This document shows positions 22,712 through 29,827 of a DNA stretch of 46,772 bases, piece by piece. Origin of the DNA: QHXQ01 sp038322995 (GTDB taxonomy: Bacteria > Acidobacteriota > Blastocatellia > Pyrinomonadales > Pyrinomonadaceae); assembly GCA_038322995.1 (NCBI GenBank), contig JBBQGM010000037.1:1-46772 (forward strand), written 5' to 3'. Both the position numbers and the translations under genes were made by a program. The first letter of the stretch is position 1. Each line of letters starts with the position of its first letter. The notes beneath the pieces were generated by a model, which worked only from the letters and a program-made list of their open reading frames with translations, had not been told where the DNA came from and made no database searches.

Positions 22712-24358
22712 TTATGCGTACGAGTGGAGTCCAGGCAGCAGATAACTGACGCCGAGATAGGTAAAGATAACAAGCAAGAAGGCAACGACGGCGAAGTAGG
22801 CGGCCCGCCGTCCCTTCAAGCCGCGCGACATGCGCGCGTGTAGGAAACCGCCGTAGGTCAGCCACGCGACAAACGCGCCGGTCTCCTTCGAGTCCCACCC
22901 CCAGTAACGTCCCCACGATTCGTTGGCCCAGATCGCGCCCGTGATGAGCAGCATGGCCAGGCCAGCAAAGGCGACGCTCGCCGTCTTATACATCAGGCTG
23001 TCGAGTTTCTCGGCCGACGGCAGCGCCATGCGCAGTTTGTCCGTCTTGAAACTGAACAGGATGACGAAGAACGTCGCGGCCAGCGCGGTGATGAGCGCAG
23101 CCAGTTCGACCGGGTTGGCGTTTGTGCTGAGCGTCAACCGTGAGCCGTTCTGTTGCGTGAACTCTGTGGCCGCGCTCACGAGTTGGGCCGAGCCAAGCCC
23201 TTTGATCTGCTCCGGCGTCAAACGCTGCTGCTCGGCTAGCCACGCGCCGAATTGTTCATACTGGCCCGTCTCGTAGCACTTACTCGCAAAGTGCGCCTCG
23301 GCCGGGCACGGGCCTAATGGCGTCTCCGTCTTCACCTGCACCGCGAGCGCGATGATCGCACTTAATTGCAAGACGAACGCCGCGAGCAGCAACCGGTGGC
23401 CCCAGATGCGCCCCGCCTCATCTTGCTTATACACATAACGCATGAAAAAGTAGATGACGCCGACGAGGGACAGACTAGCAAGGATCAGCAGCGGCCCGAC
23501 GAAAGGCAGGTTCACGCGCAACGGGAGAGCAAATTTTGAACCTTGCAGGAAAGTCGAAGCTGCATAGCGGCCGGTGGTAAAGATCAGGAACGCGCCGAAG
23601 CGCCCGCCGATTGTCCCGATCACCGCCAGCGTAAAGATGCTCGACCAGATCGCCATCGCTTCGGCCTTCACGCCGTCTTTCAACAGATAGATGATGGCCG
23701 CCGCGAAGCAGACGAGCGCGACGCCATAAGAGAGCGACGCGATGCCGACGTGGATCGGCCGCCAGTAGGAATCTAGCACCGGCGGCAGATTGATGAATTC
23801 GTCGCCGATGAACCGCGCCAACACAAGGATGAGCGCGGCCAGTGGCAGCGACAATGCGCCGAGAAAACGATAGCTCTTGCGCCCGGCGATCAGCATTGTC
23901 GTGATGCCCGCCCCGAAGGCGAACGCCAGACTCAGATCGTAGAGATTGGCGAACGGGATATAGCGAAAGAACCACGGCAAGTCGGCGAGACTCTTGCCTT
24001 GGCGCAGGAAAATATCGATCTCGCGGTCGCGCGACGCGACCCAGCGCACCAGCCAACTCGATAAGTTGAAGAACACGCCGAGGCTGCCGAGCCAGAGACC
24101 GACGCGCGCGGCCATCGTCGAAGGCGCGTAGAGGTTCGTCAGATGAAACGTCGCGGCGGTCAGGTAACAGGCGAGCGCAAGCATCATCAACGCGCCGTCG
24201 GCGATGAAGTGCGAGCCGCCGAACTGTATGCGCGCGACGAGCAGCAACAGCGCGCCGAAGAAGGGCAAGGCGGCGGGTAAGTAAGATTGCAGCGACCATG
24301 CGCCCGTTTCCATGCGCGGGTTGCCAAAGTTGACGGGCGATTTCAGAACGTCACTCAT
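22712..24358 (-). CDS. CcsA/ResC-type cytochrome c assembly protein with a large internal insertion
   Basis: 548 residues, polytopic. The haem-handling WWD-type region is near the C-terminus: ANESWGRYWGWDSKETGAFVAW (about residues 478-500), followed by GGFLHAR. Upstream are the CcsA-typical PFANLYDLSLAFAFG and PVLDSYWRPIHVGIASLSYG with conserved His. CcsA is usually about 320 residues. Here residues about 230-450 are extra, with three or more helices and an extracytoplasmic segment containing two Cys (GPCPAEAHFASKCYETG) and a Gln/Thr-rich helix. The start overlaps the ResB stop by four bases (ATGA), so the two subunits of the system II synthase are translationally coupled. The protein exports haem and joins it to CxxCH apocytochromes, and the surrounding cytochrome genes are obvious clients. 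Confidence 0.9.
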   Translation of the reverse strand: MSDVLKSPVNFGNPRMETGAWSLQSYLPAALPFFGALLLLVARIQFGGSHFIADGALMMLALACYLTAATFHLTNLYAPSTMAARVGLWLGSLGVFFNLSSWLVRWVASRDREIDIFLRQGKSLADLPWFFRYIPFANLYDLSLAFAFGAGITTMLIAGRKSYRFLGALSLPLAALILVLARFIGDEFINLPPVLDSYWRPIHVGIASLSYGVALVCFAAAIIYLLKDGVKAEAMAIWSSIFTLAVIGTIGGRFGAFLIFTTGRYAASTFLQGSKFALPLRVNLPFVGPLLILASLSLVGVIYFFMRYVYKQDEAGRIWGHRLLLAAFVLQLSAIIALAVQVKTETPLGPCPAEAHFASKCYETGQYEQFGAWLAEQQRLTPEQIKGLGSAQLVSAATEFTQQNGSRLTLSTNANPVELAALITALAATFFVILFSFKTDKLRMALPSAEKLDSLMYKTASVAFAGLAMLLITGAIWANESWGRYWGWDSKETGAFVAWLTYGGFLHARMSRGLKGRRAAYFAVVAFLLVIFTYLGVSYLLPGLHSYA

Positions 24359-25878
24359 GATTCCTCCACCTCTACGGGTCGGCCGGTAATGGCCGCGATT
24401 AGTTTCTTGAATCTATCGTCGAGCGCCATCAGATTGCGGTTCGAGTTGCCGCCCAGCAGCACTTGATACGCGCCCGCCCCGCGTTCTTCCACAATGGCCC
24501 AGATGCGCTGGTGCGAGAAGAAGAAGACGGACGAGAGGCACAACGCTAAGAGCGCACCGCCGATATAAAAGACGGTTGAGCCGGGATCGTGTTGAATCGA
24601 GAGGAAGTGATACTCAGGTACTTTCTCGAAATCCACGAGCCGATAGGTATAACCGGCGACAGGCTTCTTGGCAAACGGCGCGCTCTCGGCCATCACAGGG
24701 TTGAAGGCATAAGCCTTTTGCGGGGTGCCGGCGGGCGGCGTGACCGACAGAATCGCAGCCGGATTATTATAGACGCCCTCTTCCGTGTCGCGTTTGTCGC
24801 CGCCCATTTTGAAGTCGGGATAAAAGTCGGCGAACTGTATGTGCGTGCCGTCGGGCAGCGTGGTCGCGCCGTCACGCGGGATCGTCACGTCCTGCGGCGG
24901 CCCGCCCTGTTCGGGCGTGAGGCGCAAAGTGATCGTGCGCGCCTGTCCGAGCGGCGTGAAACTGGCCTGGAAGAGCCGGTAGCCGCGATAGTCGTAAGGG
25001 TGATTGAGATGCACGAGCGCAGTGTGCGCGCCGGTTTCGTCCTTGATAGTGACGCGAGTCAGCCAGTCAATCGTATTGTCGGCCGTGATCGCGCCGTCCT
25101 TCTTGATGAGCGTCTGCTGAATGTCGGTGCATTCGACCGTGAACGGCAACGGATAGACGGCTTGCGACGGCGCGAGTTGATCGTCGGCGATGTGAAAGAC
25201 CGTCTCCTTCATCTGGTTCGAGGTCGTGCCCGGCCGTAGTTGCATCATGCCGGTGCGCCCGAACTGCGTCGTCAAAAAGCCGCCCGTGAAGATCGTGAGC
25301 AAGGCGACGTGGACGGCATACGCGCCGAGCCGATTCCAGACGGACTTTTGCGTCAAGACGATGGTGCGACTGCCCTTCTCCGTGATGAGGGCTTTCATGC
25401 CCGTCTTGCGCGCCGCCGCCGCGATTTGCCCGGCCACCGCCTCACGGCTCTCGCCTTTCATCAGCAACGTCGTATGCACCGGCTGTTTGCTTAACCAGAT
25501 CGGCTGCACGTCAAGCTTGGGTCGTTTGACGTACTGCCACGCGCCGGGAAAACGATCAATCGACGCGAGGATCAGGTTGAGTGAAAGGACGAGGATGAGC
25601 ACGTTGAAGTACCACGAATGGTAGATGTCGAAGAAGCCGAGACTGCCGAATAAGAGTTTCGTCGCCGGTGTCATCTGCGCGAAATTCTTCTCGAAGCCTT
25701 CGACGTTCTGTTGCTCCACCAGCATGCCAACCATGCTGGCTGAAGCGAGCAGCACCAGCAACATCACGCCGAAGCGGACGGAACTGAGCAGATTCAGCAG
25801 GCGCGTTAGCGGCGAGACGGAGCTACGCGGGCGCGCGACTACACTGATCTCGTTTTTAGTTTCTTCAATAGCTGACAT
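24355..25878 (-). CDS. ResB/Ccs1-type cytochrome c assembly protein
   Basis: About 507 residues. I use the ATG at 25878 (MSAIEETKNE); the frame is open to 26025, but that extension (MPGGALKVAAAWRIGYDG) lacks family features. Three helices early on match ResB: LLSSVRFGVMLLVLLASASMVG, SWYFNVLILVLSLNLILASIDR and AVHVALLTIFTGGFLTTQFG. A large extracytoplasmic domain (about residues 220-430) follows, then a last helix near STVFYIGGALLALCLSSVFFFSHQRIW. It partners CcsA, encoded with a four-base overlap, in system II cytochrome c biogenesis. Their position amid multihaem cytochrome genes suggests a dedicated assembly set. No CcdA/DsbD gene is present; the thioredoxin at 344-898 could serve as the ResA partner. 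Confidence 0.9.
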   Translation of the reverse strand: MSAIEETKNEISVVARPRSSVSPLTRLLNLLSSVRFGVMLLVLLASASMVGMLVEQQNVEGFEKNFAQMTPATKLLFGSLGFFDIYHSWYFNVLILVLSLNLILASIDRFPGAWQYVKRPKLDVQPIWLSKQPVHTTLLMKGESREAVAGQIAAAARKTGMKALITEKGSRTIVLTQKSVWNRLGAYAVHVALLTIFTGGFLTTQFGRTGMMQLRPGTTSNQMKETVFHIADDQLAPSQAVYPLPFTVECTDIQQTLIKKDGAITADNTIDWLTRVTIKDETGAHTALVHLNHPYDYRGYRLFQASFTPLGQARTITLRLTPEQGGPPQDVTIPRDGATTLPDGTHIQFADFYPDFKMGGDKRDTEEGVYNNPAAILSVTPPAGTPQKAYAFNPVMAESAPFAKKPVAGYTYRLVDFEKVPEYHFLSIQHDPGSTVFYIGGALLALCLSSVFFFSHQRIWAIVEERGAGAYQVLLGGNSNRNLMALDDRFKKLIAAITGRPVEVEES

Positions 25879-26194
25879 GATGTGTTGAAGACCAAAGCTG
25901 AAAACTAGAGGAGACTCATTCTCACTTACGCATGCGGCTAAGGGCACGAGCCGCAACCTGTTTGACGTGCGCCCATCATAGCCGATACGCCAAGCGGCGG
26001 CAACCTTTAGCGCGCCGCCAGGCACATCCGTCTTTGTGTTATGCTGCGACGCCCTTGATCAGCTATGATGCGCCGTTGTAACAGAGCCCGGACAGGCGCG
26101 CCCGCGAGCCGCAGACTGAGTTTGGCCGCTGATGCAGCCTCCATTTATTGCGCATTATCATCAACCGAAATTCACCCATAACTCCTGACTGACT
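25879..26194. other. Divergent intergenic region, ResB / TPR protein
   Basis: 316 bp without a gene. On the forward strand TGTTATGCT (26037-26045) fits an extended -10 element for the TPR gene starting at 26195, but no -35 is evident. Nothing convincing is seen for the reverse direction. Confidence 0.3.
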
Positions 26195-27118
26195 ATGCCT
26201 GACAAGCGCACCAACGCGACCAACGAAGCAACGCTCCCGGCCCGCGCGCCGGGACTTGAAGCCGAACCGACGCCCGGCGCGGCCCAATCGCCGGCCAAAA
26301 CACCGCCTGTGCGCCCGCAACCACGTGGACAAAGTGCGCCGGCCAAAGCGATTGCCCCAGACAGTATGTCGCGCAACGTCTTTTTATGCCTCGGCGGTCT
26401 CTTACTTGGCTTCGCGCTCGGCTTCTTCCTGGCCAACAAGATGATCGTCGAATCGCGGCCGCAAACTGCGGCAGCCAACGCGCCGCGTGAGGCGAACGGT
26501 GCAGCGCCCCCGCTCGATCCCACGCAGACGACCGGCGAACTACCGCCCGGTCATCCGAGCGTTAACGGCGCAAACGGCGCGGACGCCCCCGGCAGCACGG
26601 CCGCCACCTCCGCCGACGCGCAGCAAGCAATGGCCACCGCCGACGCCAAGCCTAAAGACTTCGATTTGCAGATGAACGCCGCCGCCATCTTTTACAAGGC
26701 CAACGATTTCGAGAAAGCGCAACTCTATCTGCAACGCGCGCTCGTCATCAAACCGAAGGATGCGGATGCGCTGACCGCGCTCGGCAACACGAAATATGAC
26801 AAGGGTGATTTCACCGGCGCGGCCGACTATTATCAGCGCGCCCTCGCCGTGCAACCCAAGAATGCGGACGTGCAGACCGACCTTGGCAATTCATATTTCC
26901 GCCGCACCCCGCCGGATTTCGCCCGCGCCATCGCCGAATATCGCAAGACGCTCGCGATTGATCCCAAACACGAGAATGCTTTGCAGAACATGGCCGCCGC
27001 CGCCTTACAACTCAACGACAAAGCGACTGCCCGCACCGCGATTGAGCAACTTGCCAACGTCAATCCGAACAACCAGCTACTCGCGCCCTTACGCGAGAGT
27101 TTGAACGCGGCGCAGTAA
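26195..27118 (+). CDS. Membrane-anchored TPR protein, paralogue of the 21935-22630 product
   Basis: 307 residues. An N-terminal Pro/Ala-rich cytoplasmic segment of about 57 residues precedes the anchor helix (MSRNVFLCLGGLLLGFALGFFLANKM). A low-complexity linker and four TPR units follow (DLQMNAAAIFYKANDFEKAQLYLQRALVIKPKD; ALTALGNTKYDKGDFTGAADYYQRALAVQPKN; VQTDLGNSYFRRTPPDFARAIAEYRKTLAIDPKH; ALQNMAAAALQLNDKATARTAIEQLANVNPNN). An internal ATG at 26366 would give a protein that begins like its paralogue. It lies divergently from resB, so the two TPR paralogues bracket the ResB-CcsA pair. A role in delivering apocytochromes is inferred from this position. Confidence 0.82.
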   Translation: MPDKRTNATNEATLPARAPGLEAEPTPGAAQSPAKTPPVRPQPRGQSAPAKAIAPDSMSRNVFLCLGGLLLGFALGFFLANKMIVESRPQTAAANAPREANGAAPPLDPTQTTGELPPGHPSVNGANGADAPGSTAATSADAQQAMATADAKPKDFDLQMNAAAIFYKANDFEKAQLYLQRALVIKPKDADALTALGNTKYDKGDFTGAADYYQRALAVQPKNADVQTDLGNSYFRRTPPDFARAIAEYRKTLAIDPKHENALQNMAAAALQLNDKATARTAIEQLANVNPNNQLLAPLRESLNAAQ

Positions 27119-27146
27119 CAGCGCGCCGCCGCGCATCGCTCACCGT

Positions 27147-27199
27147 GAAAAGCGATAACCGCCGCAACCTAATCATGGTTGCGACGGTTATCGCTTTTC
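27147..27199. terminator. Bidirectional terminator, 23-bp stem
   Basis: The arm 27147-27169 (starts GAAAAGCGATAACCG) pairs with 27177-27199 (ends CGGTTATCGCTTTTC) with one mismatch and a 7-nt loop. A-rich and T-rich outer ends suit termination in both directions, between the convergent TPR gene and the HbpS-like gene. Confidence 0.88.
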
Positions 27200-27239
27200 G
27201 TGTTCAAGCCGAACAGTTTGTTCGTCTATCTGCGCGAGA

Positions 27240-29420
27240 TCATAGATCGGGGCTGCGCGGGAATTTGATGTAAGGCAAGCGGACGCCGCGCACAAAGATT
27301 TGGTCGGCGCGAATGTTGGGCGGCGCGGCAAAGCCGGTGCTGCCGGCCGCGGCAATGATGTCGTCCTGATCCACGCCGTCGCCGCTGATGCCGACCGCAC
27401 CCACCAACTCGCCGTTCTTATAGAGCGGCACGCTGCCGGGGAAGATTTGAATCCCGTTCGGCGTGTAAGAGACGTTCGAGCAGGGCATAGGATTGCCGAT
27501 GAGTGTCTGGATCAAATTGTCACGCACAAGATCAATTTGCAACCCGTCGTTGAAGACGCTCCACTGGTTGATCGGCTTACTGAACGGGCCGTTTTGTGTG
27601 CCGTCTATCCCGTCGGGGAAGAAGGGCGCGCTCAGGAAGCCGCCGGCCCGGTCGCTGAAAGCGAATGCGCCGTTTAAGCCTAAGCCATCGGCCGCGGCCG
27701 CATCCACGTAGCGGCCCAACCCGGCCGCGCGCAAGACCGTCCCCGCGTTGTTGCGCGAGAACAAAACCGCAGTCCGCGCCTTCTGCGCCGACACGTCGAA
27801 GCCAAAGACCGGCGCGTCGAACGTGCGGAAAATGCCGAGCACCTGCCCCTCCGTATCAACAACTGTGATGTTCACGCGGGCGGCACTCCCAAGCGGCACC
27901 CGGATCGCGGCGCGCGTCACGTCGGCTTGTTGCGCCGCCTGCGAGATGATGCGCGTCACTTCAACTGCGGTCAGCGCGTTCGCCGAACCGGAGGTGCTGG
28001 CCCGGAACGGGAAGAAGCGCGTGTCAATTGAGCCTGGACTGCTGGCGAGCGTGAACGGGATGAAGGCCGAAGGCCGTGCGCCAAGAACGGGGAACGCGAA
28101 CGTGCCGGGTAGACTGGCGATTGGAATCGTGGCCGGGCGCGGCGCGTCGGCGTCCGTGACGTTGACATAGGGGAAACGTATGCCGCCAGCGATGATGTTG
28201 TCGCCCCGAATCGCGGTCGGCGCTTCGTAGCCGCGCACGGCAGCGACCGCGATCAACTCCTCAAGCGGTTTATCGAAATCCATCGGGTCGCGGTCAACCG
28301 TGTAGAGGCCGTCGCCTTCGATACCGACGCCGCCGGCCGCCACGCCGTTCTTATAGATTGGTATGCCGCCCGAATCGCCCGACAGACCAAACGGCAAGCC
28401 CGGTTTCTTGATGTCCGAGCAAACGAGTTGCGAGAACTGTACGCCGAAGAGCGGCCCCCGCCCTTGGTTCGCGACGTTAGGCGGGAAATGCTCTTGAATG
28501 ATAAAGCTCGCCGTGCGTGGCGTGAAGGCGTTGCCCGCAGTGCTAAAGAATGCGGCCGTGCCGGCCTTTGTGATCGCGGCGAGGCGGGCCGGATTGAGCG
28601 CCGCCGGAAAGTCCGCGCCCTCAAGCCCCTGTGCGGGGAGGCCCGTCGCCGGATCAGCCGTCTGGCGAAAGACCGTGCCGCCGTCAAAGCGCGTGCGCGG
28701 CGTTGCGCCCGTCATCGTAAAGACGCCGAGCACGTTGCCCTCGCGATCCGTCACAGCGACCGTGACCGCGCGATTCAACGCCACCGCCGCCGAGACGGCC
28801 TGGGCAATCACGGTACGGACATCTTCGGGTGCCAGGCTGCCGGCAGTGATTGGATTGGTATTGGGCGTGGGCGCGTTCGCGGCGGGCGCGGGTGTCGGCA
28901 CAGAGCTTTGATCATCCGCCAACCCGCCACCTATATGACCAATGCCGACGCGCACGCGGTTGCTCTGCACGTTGCGATAAGTCAGCCGCACCAGCACATC
29001 GCCCACGTCGCCCACGTCATCGCTCAGGCGCACGGTGATGGAGTTTAGCAACGGTTGCCCGGGCACGCCGCCGATGTGCTCGACCGGCAGCGCGTAGATG
29101 CGATGGTTCGCGTCTTCGGCTTCAACCTGTACGTCGGCCGGATTGGCAAACGGCTCGATGTTCAGCACGAGGAACTGGATGCGCGTCCGGTGATCAGCCG
29201 CGAGGTTGCGCATCTCGGTGCGTGTGAACGGCTCACGCAGGCGCGCGACGGATTCGAGCGCGACCGCGCGCGTCGAGCCCGCCTCGCTGATGAGCACGGG
29301 GCGTGTTAGTTGCGCCGACGTGCGCTGCTGCGAGATGAGCAAGCCGCTGATGAGCGCGACGAAGCACGCGCCGGAAAATAAAAGCGGGCGAATACGCTTG
29401 GCTGAGTGACGGTTATTCAT
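27240..29420 (-). CDS. Exported protein with two GlcG/HbpS (haem-binding type) domains
   Basis: About 726 residues from the ATG at 29420, which is followed by a signal sequence (IRPLLFSGACFVALISGLLISQQ). The first 200 residues are beta-rich with no family assigned. Two GlcG/HbpS (DUF336) units follow: unit 1 with APEDVRTVIAQAVSAAVALNRAVTVAVTDREGNVLGVF and later GGIPIYKNGVAAGGVGIEGDG; unit 2 with EVTRIISQAAQQADVTRAAIRV, VNITVVDTEGQVLGIF and GSVPLYKNGELVGAVGISGDGVDQDD. Both include the IPxYKNG..xGxVGIxGDG signature. Each unit has a long insertion compared with the usual ~140-residue HbpS. HbpS proteins bind haem outside the cell, so this may be a haem store or scavenger linked to the cytochromes. 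Confidence 0.85.
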   Translation of the reverse strand: MNNRHSAKRIRPLLFSGACFVALISGLLISQQRTSAQLTRPVLISEAGSTRAVALESVARLREPFTRTEMRNLAADHRTRIQFLVLNIEPFANPADVQVEAEDANHRIYALPVEHIGGVPGQPLLNSITVRLSDDVGDVGDVLVRLTYRNVQSNRVRVGIGHIGGGLADDQSSVPTPAPAANAPTPNTNPITAGSLAPEDVRTVIAQAVSAAVALNRAVTVAVTDREGNVLGVFTMTGATPRTRFDGGTVFRQTADPATGLPAQGLEGADFPAALNPARLAAITKAGTAAFFSTAGNAFTPRTASFIIQEHFPPNVANQGRGPLFGVQFSQLVCSDIKKPGLPFGLSGDSGGIPIYKNGVAAGGVGIEGDGLYTVDRDPMDFDKPLEELIAVAAVRGYEAPTAIRGDNIIAGGIRFPYVNVTDADAPRPATIPIASLPGTFAFPVLGARPSAFIPFTLASSPGSIDTRFFPFRASTSGSANALTAVEVTRIISQAAQQADVTRAAIRVPLGSAARVNITVVDTEGQVLGIFRTFDAPVFGFDVSAQKARTAVLFSRNNAGTVLRAAGLGRYVDAAAADGLGLNGAFAFSDRAGGFLSAPFFPDGIDGTQNGPFSKPINQWSVFNDGLQIDLVRDNLIQTLIGNPMPCSNVSYTPNGIQIFPGSVPLYKNGELVGAVGISGDGVDQDDIIAAAGSTGFAAPPNIRADQIFVRGVRLPYIKFPRSPDL

Positions 29421-29500
29421 AATGGCAATGACACGAACCGCATTGAAGTGTGCGCGTAAGCAGTTCCGAAAGAGCGCGGCGCTGTTGCTGAAGCGGGTAC

Positions 29501-29528
29501 ACTTTACCATTAAACTTTTCCCAGTCAA
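29501..29528 (-). promoter_or_regulatory. Candidate promoter of the HbpS-like gene
   Basis: On the reverse strand: TTGACT (29528-29523), 16-bp spacer, TAAAGT (29506-29501), about 75 bp upstream of the ATG at 29420. Confidence 0.45.
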
Positions 29529-29558
29529 GGTAAATTTGCATGAGCGTTACGATCTTGC

Positions 29559-29567
29559 TGCTATACC
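29559..29567 (+). promoter_or_regulatory. Candidate extended -10 promoter of the barrel/decahaem genes
   Basis: TGCTATACC resembles the extended -10 at 11464 (TGCTATAAT). No good -35 with normal spacing is seen (TTGCAT lies 20 bp upstream). The leader would be about 250 nt. The rest of the 400-bp divergent gap (29421-29827) contains only short unsupported frames. Confidence 0.3.
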
Positions 29568-29827
29568 TCAGCGCAACGAGAAACTGGAGTTACGCACGTG
29601 CCGCTGAAATTGGTTCAGCTTACGCAGAGAGAAAATTGTCTGCGCAGAATATGGTTGCCAGCCTACCGCCGATTGTGCTACAAGGCATGCACTCGCAAGG
29701 TAAAACGATCCAAGCACCAACAGTTCTTCGCTAACGCAGAAGTTGTTCGCTTAAAAATTCACGAAGTACGACAGGTCTACCATTCGCCCCAAGGCGCACG
29801 ACCTACATCATCTGTTGAGGCTCTTCC

